This document shows, in pieces, positions 1 to 7,571 of a stretch of 29,391 nucleotides of DNA. The DNA comes from Scytonema sp. UIC 10036 (GTDB lineage Bacteria; Cyanobacteriota; Cyanobacteriia; Cyanobacteriales; Nostocaceae), in assembly GCF_009725235.1 (NCBI RefSeq), contig NZ_WJFC01000173.1, positions 1 to 29,391 on the forward strand. Reading direction: 5' to 3'. Both the position numbers and the translations under genes were made by a program. Under the pieces are notes generated by a model. That model was not told where the DNA came from. It saw only the letters and a list, made by a program, of their open reading frames with translations, and searched no databases. Position 1 is the stretch's first letter. Every line of letters begins with the position of its first letter.

Positions 1-16
1 CCCTACTCCCTACCCC

Positions 17-427
17 CTATTCCCCAGACGCTTGAGCTACCTGGCATTGGCTGCACAAGCCGAAAAATTCTAAGGTGTGGTAGAAAATTTTGAACTTATG
101 TGTATCTTGCAACTGAGTTTCTAGGTCGTGGACTGGGCATTGATTAATTGGAATGGATGCACCACACTGGAGGCAGGTGAGGTGATGCTTGTCTTGCTGC
201 GCTAAGCTGTAAAGGGCTTCTCCGTTACCCAATGTCCTCACTTGTACCATGCCTTCAAGTTTTAAGGCTTCTAAAGAACGATAAACGGTTGCCAACCCCA
301 TGCTTTGGTTGCGGTTGCGTAACTCCACATAAATATCCTGAGCGGATATACCCTGCTTGACGGTTTTCAGCAGATTTAGAATGCGATCTTGACTGCGCGT
401 GCGAATGGCTCTCATAGACAACAACAT
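17..427 (-). CDS. zur: Fur-family zinc-responsive regulator (Zur/FurB type)
   Basis: A 136-residue Fur-family repressor. In this family an N-terminal winged helix binds DNA and a C-terminal metal-binding dimerisation domain senses zinc or another metal. The DNA-recognition segment is clear (MGLATVYRSLEAL, about residues 43-55). It is followed by a histidine pair (H81-H82) and two CxxC pairs (C85/C88 and C125/C128) that form the structural zinc site of Fur proteins. The overall sequence reads like cyanobacterial FurB, which acts as Zur and controls zinc homeostasis and some oxidative stress genes (family knowledge). The frame opens at 427, but a second ATG at 415 gives a protein starting MRAIRTRSQ, which fits the family better; neither has a clear ribosome binding site. 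The gene stands alone, divergent from purS. FurA and FurC/PerR are less likely because the sequence matches the FurB pattern throughout. Confidence 0.87.
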   Translation of the reverse strand: MLLSMRAIRTRSQDRILNLLKTVKQGISAQDIYVELRNRNQSMGLATVYRSLEALKLEGMVQVRTLGNGEALYSLAQQDKHHLTCLQCGASIPINQCPVHDLETQLQDTHKFKIFYHTLEFFGLCSQCQVAQASGE

Positions 428-650
428 ACCATTGAGACTCTAGTATTTAACCAGTATTTTTTATACTGTCACCATGACTATTCTCTAGCTTAACCCCTAA
501 TAATGGGAATCTTATAGTCTCTTAGCAACAAGATTTTTTAAATTGTTACCTTGGCTAAGTTTTAGCTTAACTTTTAATAAGCAAAATCTTATATCTTCCA
601 CTTGCAGCAAAAGGATGTAGTATTACGATCGCAGTCTTTAGCTAAAGCCA
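428..650. other. Divergent intergenic region between zur and purS
   Basis: A 223-base A+T-rich gap that must carry the promoters of both the zur gene and the purS-purQ pair. No convincing Zur palindrome, purine riboswitch or other conserved element could be picked out by eye. Confidence 0.4.
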
Positions 651-929
651 GTGCAAAGGAAGTATCAAGCTAAAATTTATGTGACACTCCGTCCTTCAGT
701 CCTAGACCCTGCTGGTGTAGCAGTGAACTCAGGACTGAAACAGCTAGGATATCACAATGTCGAGCGGGTGCGGATCGGTAAATACATTGAAATTACCCTC
801 TCCTCACCTGATGAAACCACAGCCCGCCAAGATTTGGATCGGATGTGTGACCAAATGCTCGCAAACCCCGTGATTGAAAACTATCGCTTTGATTTGAGTG
901 AAGTCGAAACAGAAACTAATGTGTACTAA
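651..929 (+). CDS. purS: Phosphoribosylformylglycinamidine synthase subunit PurS
   Basis: A 92-residue small protein, the usual PurS length. PurS joins PurQ and PurL to form FGAM synthase, which converts FGAR to FGAM with glutamine and ATP in cytosolic de novo purine synthesis; PurS bridges the glutaminase and synthetase subunits. Visible family features are the start region YQAKIYVTLRPSVLDPAG, then VNSGLKQLGY and RIGKYIEI, and the C-terminal NPVIENYRFDL. The start codon is GTG at 651. purQ follows 78 bases downstream on the same strand, so the two are probably cotranscribed. purL is not in the window. The gap to purQ is filled with heptamer repeats, unusual inside such a short operon. Confidence 0.95.
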   Translation: MQRKYQAKIYVTLRPSVLDPAGVAVNSGLKQLGYHNVERVRIGKYIEITLSSPDETTARQDLDRMCDQMLANPVIENYRFDLSEVETETNVY

Positions 930-1007
930 TGTTAGTGGTTAGTAGTGAGTTGTTAGTTGTTTGAAGCTACTAACCACTAACCACTAACCACTAACCCCTA
1001 ACTAATT
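930..1007. repeat. Short tandem heptamer repeats between purS and purQ
   Basis: Near 930-960 there are several imperfect GTTAGTG-type heptamers. Near 970-1003 there are repeated ACTAACC heptamers, the reverse complement, so the transcript could fold into a long imperfect hairpin. This is the short tandemly repeated repetitive (STRR) type of sequence known from heterocystous cyanobacteria. The same heptamer family occurs between psaD and trpE. Confidence 0.8.
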
Positions 1008-1682
1008 ATGAAATTTGGTGTTATTGTTTTTCCTGGTTCTAACTGCGATCGCGACGTTGCCTATGTCACAAAAGACTTGATGGGACAACCAACTCGCATG
1101 GTTTGGCATCAAGACACTAACCTTTCCGATGTCGATGTCGTTATCATCCCAGGCGGTTTTAGTTACGGAGATTACCTCCGCTGTGGTGCCATAGCGCAGT
1201 TTTCTCCGGTTATGCCACAAGTTATAGAACACGCTCAAAAGGGTAAACCAGTTCTCGGTATATGTAACGGTTTTCAAGTGCTGACTGAGGCAGGGCTGCT
1301 ACTTGGGGCATTGGTGCGAAATCAAGACTTACATTTCATCTGCGATCGCGTTAGAGTCAAAGTTGAGCGTACAGATCTTCCCTGGACGCAAAATTATCGA
1401 ACAGGCGAAATCATTACATTGCCTATTGCCCACGGAGAAGGGCGATTCTATGCAGATGAGGATACCCTATCAGAGATAGAAGATAACGGTCAAGTGTTGT
1501 TTCGCTATGAGGGAGATAATGTCAATGGTTCGCTAAACAACATTGCCGGGATTTGCAATCTTCAAGGTAACGTCTTGGGGATGATGCCTCATCCTGAGAG
1601 AGCATCTGACTCCATGTTAGGCAATAGCGATGGGCTAAAGTTATTCCAGGGATTGTTAGAGAAAGCCGCCGCACTAGTATAG
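1008..1682 (+). CDS. purQ: Phosphoribosylformylglycinamidine synthase subunit PurQ (glutaminase)
   Basis: A 224-residue class I glutamine amidotransferase subunit. It hydrolyses glutamine and channels ammonia to PurL for FGAM formation in purine synthesis. The catalytic nucleophile is C86 in GICNGFQVL, and the catalytic His/Glu pair is H195/E197 in MMPHPER. The oxyanion-hole segment IIPGGFSYGDYLRCG (about 46-60) and the N-terminal GVIVFPGSNCDRD are typical of PurQ. The length is normal and the start is ATG at 1008. It lies just downstream of purS on the same strand, supporting a purSQ operon. Everything expected of an active enzyme is present. Confidence 0.97.
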   Translation: MKFGVIVFPGSNCDRDVAYVTKDLMGQPTRMVWHQDTNLSDVDVVIIPGGFSYGDYLRCGAIAQFSPVMPQVIEHAQKGKPVLGICNGFQVLTEAGLLLGALVRNQDLHFICDRVRVKVERTDLPWTQNYRTGEIITLPIAHGEGRFYADEDTLSEIEDNGQVLFRYEGDNVNGSLNNIAGICNLQGNVLGMMPHPERASDSMLGNSDGLKLFQGLLEKAAALV

Positions 1683-1696
1683 TCTCCTTTGTCTCC

Positions 1697-1750
1697 CTCG
1701 TTCCCAGCCTCAGGCTGGGAATGCAGAGCGCGAGGCTCCGCCTCGCACAG
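1697..1750. repeat. Dispersed palindromic repeat downstream of purQ
   Basis: Two adjacent palindromes: TTCCCAGCC..GGCTGGGAA at about 1700-1722, then GAGGC..GCCTC at about 1732-1744. Positions 1697-1724 recur exactly at 16535-16562 downstream of the phosphate-binding protein gene. This is an interspersed repeat; the first palindrome could also act as a transcription terminator for purSQ. Confidence 0.75.
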
Positions 1751-1855
1751 TGAGTTAACAACATTTCGTGGAAAGCTCGGATGTCAGTACATTGACAATG
1801 AATTATACTAAGTATTCACCGAACAAGCCATAGAAAAAGGCTAGGAGCAAGTAGA

Positions 1856-4800
1856 GTGAATACTATACAAACAGGTAACAACGAGTTGGTTTTTGTAGAC
1901 TACAGCGATCTCCTTGACAAAATTTTACAAATTCTACGAAATCAGCAATCTAAAAACCTGTTTGGAGTATCGCCCGACGGTTTGAGACTACGCATTGATG
2001 TAGACGCTATAGCCAGTCAAGTAGCTCGGTTGCAGATTAGCAATCCCTTAGGTGCTGCAGCTAGTGGTGCGAAATCCGCTACCGTCAACTTGAGTCCGGG
2101 TTGTAAAGAATTATTTCCTGAGAAGATCCAAGCGATCGCAGATTGTGTCAAACAGATATTAGGAGATGCGATCGCCCTGCGCGAAGGCTCACCGACAGGA
2201 GAAGGTGGAGCTGCGCCCATCGCACAGCAAAGTTCTTCAACAAACGTAAAAGAGTTTGTAGAAAGTTTAGTGACAGACTTGCAAACCTTGAAAGGCGATA
2301 CAGCTAGCTTAAACTTTACCTATCCGTTTAACTCCTACGAAGGTTTACAAAAGCAAAGATTAACGTTTCGAGATAAAAATCATAAAGATAAAGCCGTCTT
2401 AAGATTTCACAAACTAACAATTGCCGTACAAAAAACACGAGAATTTAACGAGCACTTAAAAAAAGGTTTAGAACAGTATATAAGAATTCAGTTTGCCTCT
2501 GTAAGTGAAGAAGAACAAGAAGAATTAGGGTATCTTCTTGAAGATTTATACAAAGATAAAGACAACCTGCAATTAGATTTTTATCGACTCAAGCGAATTA
2601 TAGATACAGAAACCCTAGGGAAACTAAAGAAAAAAGCTCAAATAAACTATTTAGAGTATCTCTACGAGAATATTAACCCCGATACCAGTCGTAGCAATAG
2701 TGAAGCAGTTATTTATCTCCAAGACACAATTAGGAGATTGAGGCTGATTGAAGAATATATCAATGATGCTAATAAAGCAGATGGAGATTACCTAGTCAGC
2801 TATGCTGGTGTTTCCTTGAACTACAAAGATATTTTTTCCCGTGCAGAAGCCTATGAAATGCTACCAATTATTCCCAAAATAGAAGGATATTTGGGAGAAA
2901 CAACAGATGATGAAAGAGGAGAAATCCAATTCATCTTAGGCGTTAAGCTCAAATTTGATGGCAAAGTACAAGCATACGGTGGTAAAAACGTATTTGCATA
3001 CTATTTAAATTTGCTCGATCCTGAAAGCAAACAACATAAAGAAGAATTATCAGATCCTTTAAGAAAAGAAGTTTTTGCCAGAAAAATTTTAAAAATTCTC
3101 TTTCTTTACTATTGTCTGTTTGCAATTCACCCCAAAATATCGCAATTAGAGTACAATCCAATTTCTAATTTTGAGCAAAAAGTTGTACAAATCTTTAAAC
3201 GAGACGATGAAAATGAAAAACAGAAAATTTTAAGCAATATTGTTAAATATTTTAAAGAATATAAAGTTCAAGAAAAAATTACTAATTTGAAAAATTTGCT
3301 TGTTCATTTGATTAAACCCGAACGAACTTTTTCTATCAAAGAATATCCCCAGCACCTTTCTATCAGTAAAGGAATCCTTGAAACAGACATTAACACAATT
3401 CTTCATCAAAATACATTTTTTAAATCGATTTTAAAAGGAAATCCAAAAGAAGTTATTAGATACATCTCTGTTGGTGATGCAAATGTTAAAGAAGATGTAC
3501 TTTGCAGCCTTCCTGTCAAAATTACAATTACCGACATTCACTATGTAGCGACGGAAGACAAGCAAACCTTTAAAATGAATTACGCACCAGCAAATATAGG
3601 TGCATTGCCTATATTATTTTTACCTTTTTCAGATAAAAAATGTCAGGAAATTTACAGAAGTCATTTTCTCAAAAGAAAACTGTTATTATTTCCTTACCAA
3701 TTAGAAAATAGTAAATTTGAATCTCAAGAACTATTTATTTATAGATTTACCTTTGCTTTGTTAACATACATATGTCTTAGAGTCTTATTACACCAACAAA
3801 ATAGATTATTTATCCCAATTTTACGATTGCACCAGCATACAAAGGAAGATGATGCACCAATAGAAAAATTTGTTGCGTCATTTGCTCATGTTTTGTCGCA
3901 TTTATTAAATGAAAGACATCGCTCTAACACACAGGGAGTTGACATTAGGGATTTACAAAGTAAAGGAAAGTTTAAAATACCCAATGTTTTGAGTTCTTTA
4001 TACTCGGTATTACCTAAATCATTTTCCTTTGCTAATGCTTCAGAACTTCCAAAAAATATTGATAAGTTAGTCATTGTAATAGTTTCTAGTCGGGAAAGTG
4101 ACAGAAGGTGGAATGGTTCTCAAAAAATATCAACCTTGATGGGAGAAATGTTGTTGCTAAGCTGTCAAAACGGTGCCGTCAGAGTTCAATTGCTAAAAAC
4201 TTTTTCCGAGAACTACGAAAACCAACAAATTTTTAGGAATCCAACTGTTATTATTGATGAAGTTGCTAAGCTTTATCAACAAGGTTGCAGGCACTTTCTC
4301 TATATTGCAAAAGCTCCTTATACGAGTACCTTAAATCTGACAAAAACTGAAGATGATAGGCTCTTCTTTTTGTCGCAAGAAGTTATTGGAGCGTTTAAAG
4401 GACAGCATCAAGATATCAAAATTTACCCCATGTTTTTTGATAAATACTATGCTGTTAGGCTACAAAACATTGATGTCAGTTCATCCCTATATATTCAAGA
4501 TACAGCAGAATTGACTAATCTCGTAGACGATCCTAGTAAAAAATCTGTTGTGTTCTTTAACTTATTTAATGGAGTTACTGTTGGAAATAGTCGCGATCGC
4601 TACTACAATGGTGTGATTTCTTACTCTACTTTTTTAAAAATTTATGAAGGCATACTGGATGATGAAGATATTTATAAGGGGCTCATATTTAAAGGGGAAC
4701 TGAAAAATGAAATTTTGCAGTATTTAACTTTGTTTCACTTTTCTCGTTATGAAAAAGCGAAAGATATCAATCTCAAACTAGATCCTTATGAAAATTTGAT

Positions 4801-4918
4801 TGGAGAGAACTCAGTTGGCTCATTGTCATTATTTAGCCATATGAGAGGTAAGGTAGATTTTAATTCTCTGGCATTTTTGACTGAGGTTAAGAAAATCTTG
4901 AATGTACATTTTGTATGA
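1856..4918 (+). CDS. Unrecognised 1020-residue protein, possible conflict-system component
   Basis: I do not recognise this family. The start is GTG at 1856, with a plausible Shine-Dalgarno AGGAG at 1842-1846. There is no signal peptide or clear membrane segment. Residues 150-400 are highly charged and mostly helical in pattern (for example EEEQEELGYLLEDLYKDKDN and QDTIRRLRLIEEY). Residues about 735-930 show alternating strands and helices (KLVIVIVSSRES, VRVQLLKTFSENY, CRHFLYIAKAP, KIYPMFFDKYY), suggesting a Rossmann-like or RNase H-like fold. A PIWI-like domain was considered but no catalytic signature can be shown. From about residue 125 onward the gene is A+T-rich and lysine/glutamate-rich, similar in style to the helicase gene at 18046. 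A G+C-rich palindromic segment at 2167-2224 appears to be inserted in frame. The 3' end lies in a 156-bp tandem duplication. The gene stands alone; the nearest neighbour is a nuclease-like gene on the opposite strand. Confidence 0.8.
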   Translation: MNTIQTGNNELVFVDYSDLLDKILQILRNQQSKNLFGVSPDGLRLRIDVDAIASQVARLQISNPLGAAASGAKSATVNLSPGCKELFPEKIQAIADCVKQILGDAIALREGSPTGEGGAAPIAQQSSSTNVKEFVESLVTDLQTLKGDTASLNFTYPFNSYEGLQKQRLTFRDKNHKDKAVLRFHKLTIAVQKTREFNEHLKKGLEQYIRIQFASVSEEEQEELGYLLEDLYKDKDNLQLDFYRLKRIIDTETLGKLKKKAQINYLEYLYENINPDTSRSNSEAVIYLQDTIRRLRLIEEYINDANKADGDYLVSYAGVSLNYKDIFSRAEAYEMLPIIPKIEGYLGETTDDERGEIQFILGVKLKFDGKVQAYGGKNVFAYYLNLLDPESKQHKEELSDPLRKEVFARKILKILFLYYCLFAIHPKISQLEYNPISNFEQKVVQIFKRDDENEKQKILSNIVKYFKEYKVQEKITNLKNLLVHLIKPERTFSIKEYPQHLSISKGILETDINTILHQNTFFKSILKGNPKEVIRYISVGDANVKEDVLCSLPVKITITDIHYVATEDKQTFKMNYAPANIGALPILFLPFSDKKCQEIYRSHFLKRKLLLFPYQLENSKFESQELFIYRFTFALLTYICLRVLLHQQNRLFIPILRLHQHTKEDDAPIEKFVASFAHVLSHLLNERHRSNTQGVDIRDLQSKGKFKIPNVLSSLYSVLPKSFSFANASELPKNIDKLVIVIVSSRESDRRWNGSQKISTLMGEMLLLSCQNGAVRVQLLKTFSENYENQQIFRNPTVIIDEVAKLYQQGCRHFLYIAKAPYTSTLNLTKTEDDRLFFLSQEVIGAFKGQHQDIKIYPMFFDKYYAVRLQNIDVSSSLYIQDTAELTNLVDDPSKKSVVFFNLFNGVTVGNSRDRYYNGVISYSTFLKIYEGILDDEDIYKGLIFKGELKNEILQYLTLFHFSRYEKAKDINLKLDPYENLIGENSVGSLSLFSHMRGKVDFNSLAFLTEVKKILNVHFV
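2167..2224. repeat. Palindromic element embedded in frame in the 1020-residue protein gene
   Basis: A G+C-rich imperfect inverted repeat that starts TGCGATCG and ends CCATCGCA, with CTCACC and GGTGGAG inside. It codes for about residues 105-123 (ALREGSPTGEGGAAPIA), a low-complexity stretch unlike its surroundings. Such HIP1-bearing palindromes are common between and sometimes inside cyanobacterial genes; in-frame insertion is inferred. Confidence 0.5.
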
Positions 4919-5181
4919 AAGAGAAATCTGTTGAATTTACCCCACCCTAACCCTCCCCTTTCCAAGGGGAGGGAACCGAAAATCTAATTTCCCCCCTTTT
5001 CAAGGGGGATTAAGGGGGGTAAATTCGACCTTAAAACCGAGGTTAAGAAAATATTGAATGTACATTTTGTATCAAGAGAAATCGGTTGAATTTACCCCAC
5101 CCTAGCCCTCCCTTGGAAAGGGGAGGAACCGAAAATCTAATTTCCCCCCAATCCATCGGGGGGATTAAGGGGGGTAATTTA
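4883..5181. repeat. 156-bp tandem duplication spanning the 3' end of the 1020-residue gene
   Basis: Unit 1 (4883-5038) includes the last 12 codons and stop of the large gene plus downstream sequence. Unit 2 (5039 to about 5181) repeats it with an offset of 156 bases. Each unit carries the C/G-rich palindromic motif with CCCACCCTA..CCTCCC, TTTCCCCCC and GGATTAAGGGGGG. In unit 2 the codons for the C-terminal EVKKILNVHFV are present, but the TGA region reads ATCAAGAGAA. The same G-run motif appears near the right end of the window (about 29346-29391). Apart from these repeats and the 5195-5225 repeat I see nothing in the 4919-5260 gap. Confidence 0.85.
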
Positions 5182-5194
5182 TATGATAATAATT

Positions 5195-5225
5195 AACCGC
5201 AGATGAACGCAGATGCATGCAGATG
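5195..5225. repeat. Interspersed CGCAGATG-type repeat
   Basis: Three closely spaced copies of the word GCAGATG. A related sequence in opposite orientation (TCATCCGCG..GCGTTCATCTGCGG) lies at about 24354-24386 near the RelE gene. It is a dispersed intergenic repeat of the kind common in cyanobacteria. Confidence 0.6.
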
Positions 5226-5260
5226 TTTTTTTATACAAAAGGTTTAATGATTTAGGATTT

Positions 5261-5896
5261 CTATAGCTGACAAATTGCCTTGAAAACTTGTAGTAACTGC
5301 ATTGCGTCTTCAGATTCCATTAAGTTAAGTATTGGCATTAACTGATACACGGGTGGATTTCCTTGTTTAATATAAACAAATTGATAAATCCTTCCATTTG
5401 TCGTTAGTCCCCAAACTGGTGTTTGCTCTTCTAGCTTTTCATATACATAAGTGAGCAACTGAGGTAACCCAGCTAACGCATCAATATCGCTGTTTTTAGC
5501 TTCAATCGCTAATACCCAAAAATAAGGCTGATTCTTTGCTAGTTTAATCTTATTGATTGCTAAAATATCTATCCTTCCAGTGATTCTGGTATCTTCGTCT
5601 TCAATAACGAGATCGGCAATATTCTCTTCCAATCCAATTTTTACAGGAGAGCGATAAAATCCAGCCAGTCGCATTAAGGGAAAGATTGTTAAAGCTTTTA
5701 CCAGTCCTTCCAATACTTTGCTTTCTATTAAATAGTTATCAAAGTCTGTTTGGATTTGCAAAAGTTCTTGCTGCTCAAATTCAGTTAAAGGTTCTAAAGA
5801 TAATAGTGAAGTAAATGAGTTATTATACTGTCTTTGAAAACCAAAGAATCGATGAACGTCTCCTATAGTTAGGTTTTTAGCTTGCAAAAGTGTCAT
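5261..5896 (-). CDS. PD-(D/E)xK nuclease-like protein (HsdR N-terminal-like)
   Basis: A 211-residue protein with the signature of the PD-(D/E)xK nuclease fold: GRID (D110), then LAIEAK (E132 and K134), followed by a helix with LPQLLTYVY. It resembles the stand-alone type I restriction R-subunit N-terminal-like proteins that are numerous in filamentous cyanobacteria. Their function is mostly untested; nucleic acid cleavage is inferred from the motif. No helicase or specificity subunit is adjacent. The gene is on the opposite strand to its neighbours and ATG 5896 is the natural start. Whether it works with the large gene upstream is unknown. Confidence 0.75.
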   Translation of the reverse strand: MTLLQAKNLTIGDVHRFFGFQRQYNNSFTSLLSLEPLTEFEQQELLQIQTDFDNYLIESKVLEGLVKALTIFPLMRLAGFYRSPVKIGLEENIADLVIEDEDTRITGRIDILAINKIKLAKNQPYFWVLAIEAKNSDIDALAGLPQLLTYVYEKLEEQTPVWGLTTNGRIYQFVYIKQGNPPVYQLMPILNLMESEDAMQLLQVFKAICQL

Positions 5897-6044
5897 AATT
5901 GAAAATTTTATGATAATTTATATTATACCCAGTTGCTAAACCTAAAAAAAAATATTTTCTTATAGATTTAATGGACATTCGCAAAGGAAAAACAACAATA
6001 CAAAAACTACTCCCTTTAGTGCTATACGATTACCAATTTCCTTC

Positions 6045-6084
6045 TCTTTCTTTGTGTCCTTTGCGTCTTCGCGGTTCATTTAAA
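6045..6084. repeat. Interspersed repeat fused to the front of a GAF fragment
   Basis: Contains CTCTTTCTTTGTGTCCTTTG, then GCGTCTTCGCGGTTCATT, a common cyanobacterial intergenic repeat. A variant containing CTCTTTGCGACGC and GCGGTTCATT lies at about 6578-6671, so the GAF pseudogene is flanked by related copies in the same orientation. Confidence 0.6.
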
Positions 6085-6480
6085 GAAAGAGCCAAAGAAC
6101 AAGGAAAACCACTCATCATCTTGGATACGCTTGCAGACCAAGATTTTGCCACAAACCCAGCCGTTTTTCAACCCGGTGTCCGATTCTATGCAGGGATACC
6201 GCTCATCACTTCAGATGGCTACTCAGTGGGAACTCTCTGCATGCTTGACTTCACCCCACGCCAGCTAAAACATGAACAAATCGCTGGCTTACACGCTCTG
6301 AGCCGTCAAGTCATGAGTCAACTAGAGTTACGATTGGCTCTGCGAAAAGTGACTCAGACGAATCTTGCATTAACTGCTGTGTCTTGCGGCTGAGCTACCA
6401 CAGTTGGGGAAACGTTTTTCTCGTCTTTAGTGCAACACTTTACCACTGCTTTGGGAGTACAGTATGCCTACATTGGGATA
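6082..6480 (+). pseudogene. Remnant of a multi-GAF signalling protein
   Basis: Residues read from 6082 give the C-terminal half of a GAF domain (VRFYAGIPLITSDGYSVGTLCMLDF, then a coil-forming LHALSRQVMSQLELR). After an in-frame TGA at 6391-6393 the same frame continues with GETFFSSLVQHFTTALGVQYAYIG, the typical beginning of another GAF domain. So this was part of a longer sensor protein (histidine kinase or diguanylate cyclase type). It lost its front end to a repeat at 6045-6084, gained a stop codon, and lost everything after about 6480. No output domain remains, and it is not expected to be functional. Confidence 0.75.
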
Positions 6481-6577
6481 CTCTTTATCACACAGGCAAT
6501 ATTTGATGTTAAATTACATATCATACATTTCTCCGACATAGTACTACTCCCTTCCCACTATAAGATTATCGATCTGC

Positions 6578-6671
6578 TTTTCCTCTTTTTTCGCGCTCTT
6601 TGCGACGCCCGGAGCTTCAAGCCGGGGAACCCGTCCAACGCACTGGCTCCAAAATGCGGTTCATTTAAGTA
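6578..6671. repeat. Interspersed repeat between GAF remnant and EAD cluster
   Basis: Contains CTCTTTGCGACGCCCGGAGC and ends with TGCGGTTCATTTAA; related to the repeat at 6045-6084. The rest of the 6481-6756 gap is A+T-rich with no gene visible; it should hold the promoter of the gene cluster starting at 6757. Confidence 0.5.
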
Positions 6672-6756
6672 CTAAAATGATTCCTCCAGTTACAGATAGT
6701 TTAAACAATGAATTTAACCAAGTAGACCAAAAATATCTTTAATAACAGGAGTATAA

Positions 6757-7419
6757 ATGCTTATTCGCTTGGAAGCTAACGATCGCAAACAGCTAATTGA
6801 TTTGCTGATAAATATACCTGAGTTACTAACCGAACGAGGGCGGCGGCAAATACTGGAAATTGCAGGTTTGGATGATTTTAGTAAAAGGATAGATTTGTCA
6901 GGAGACCCCAAAACTGTGGTCAGTCAAATTGTCAGCGTTCTATCTAGCTATGGTCGTATAAATGAATATCAAACAGCGCTGGAACTATTTTTGACAACTA
7001 TAAAGGAATATATCGGTTACGAGCAGCAAGCCTTTATTGACCAACTATTAGACAAGTATCATATCGGGTTAAATAAAAACAAAATTATTTCGTCATCAGA
7101 AATTTCATTATCAGAAACATCTATTAATGATTTGAAAGAACAAAAGAGTTTATCCGGTCAGCAGCAAGAAAAACTACGAGATGCACTGATTAATACTTTT
7201 CCTAGAAAGTCATCACTGGAGCAGCTGTTATGGTTTGGGTTGAATAAAAATCTAGATGCAATTGCCGGAGGTGGTAATTTGGAAGATATTGTTTTTAATT
7301 TAATAATAACAGCTGCATCAGAAGGGTGGGTTGAAGACTTAATTCGTGCGGCAATTCAGAAAAACCCTGGAAATTCAAACTTACGCAATATTGCCCAAGA
7401 GTTATTGAGCGAGCGTTAA
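6757..7419 (+). CDS. Adaptor protein with two effector-associated domains (EAD + EAD1)
   Basis: A 220-residue protein built of two small helical domains. Residues 1-105 (MLIRLEANDRKQLIDLLINIPEL, ERGRRQILEIAGL, GDPKTVVSQIVSVL, ALELFLTTI) match closely the N-terminal domain of the next gene's product. Residues 138-218 (LRDALINTFP, LEQLLWFGL, LEDIVFNLIITAASEGWVEDLIRAA, NPGNSNLRNIAQEL) have the pattern of effector-associated domain 1 (EAD1), described for NTP-dependent bacterial conflict systems. There is no enzyme motif, so an adaptor joining two homotypic interactions is the most likely role (inference). It is followed 152 bases later by the EAD-ATPase gene on the same strand. I am sure of the shared domain; the EAD number of the first domain is not assigned. 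Confidence 0.8.
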   Translation: MLIRLEANDRKQLIDLLINIPELLTERGRRQILEIAGLDDFSKRIDLSGDPKTVVSQIVSVLSSYGRINEYQTALELFLTTIKEYIGYEQQAFIDQLLDKYHIGLNKNKIISSSEISLSETSINDLKEQKSLSGQQQEKLRDALINTFPRKSSLEQLLWFGLNKNLDAIAGGGNLEDIVFNLIITAASEGWVEDLIRAAIQKNPGNSNLRNIAQELLSER

Positions 7420-7571
7420 ATGCTGGCACTTTATGCTAAAAAAGTATAGCTACCAATCTGAATGAGATTTTCAGTTACTAATAAATTACATCTAAATGGA
7501 GTGAAAGCGATCGCGGAAGAGTGAAATTATTTAGATAAAAAGGCTGAATTAGCTTTTATTACAAACTTATT

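Noticed and set aside
6430..6675. Open frame starting at GTG 6430 as a separate gene
   Set aside because: It is in the same frame as the GAF remnant, after the TGA; its start matches the beginning of a GAF domain and then becomes non-protein-like, so it belongs to the pseudogene.
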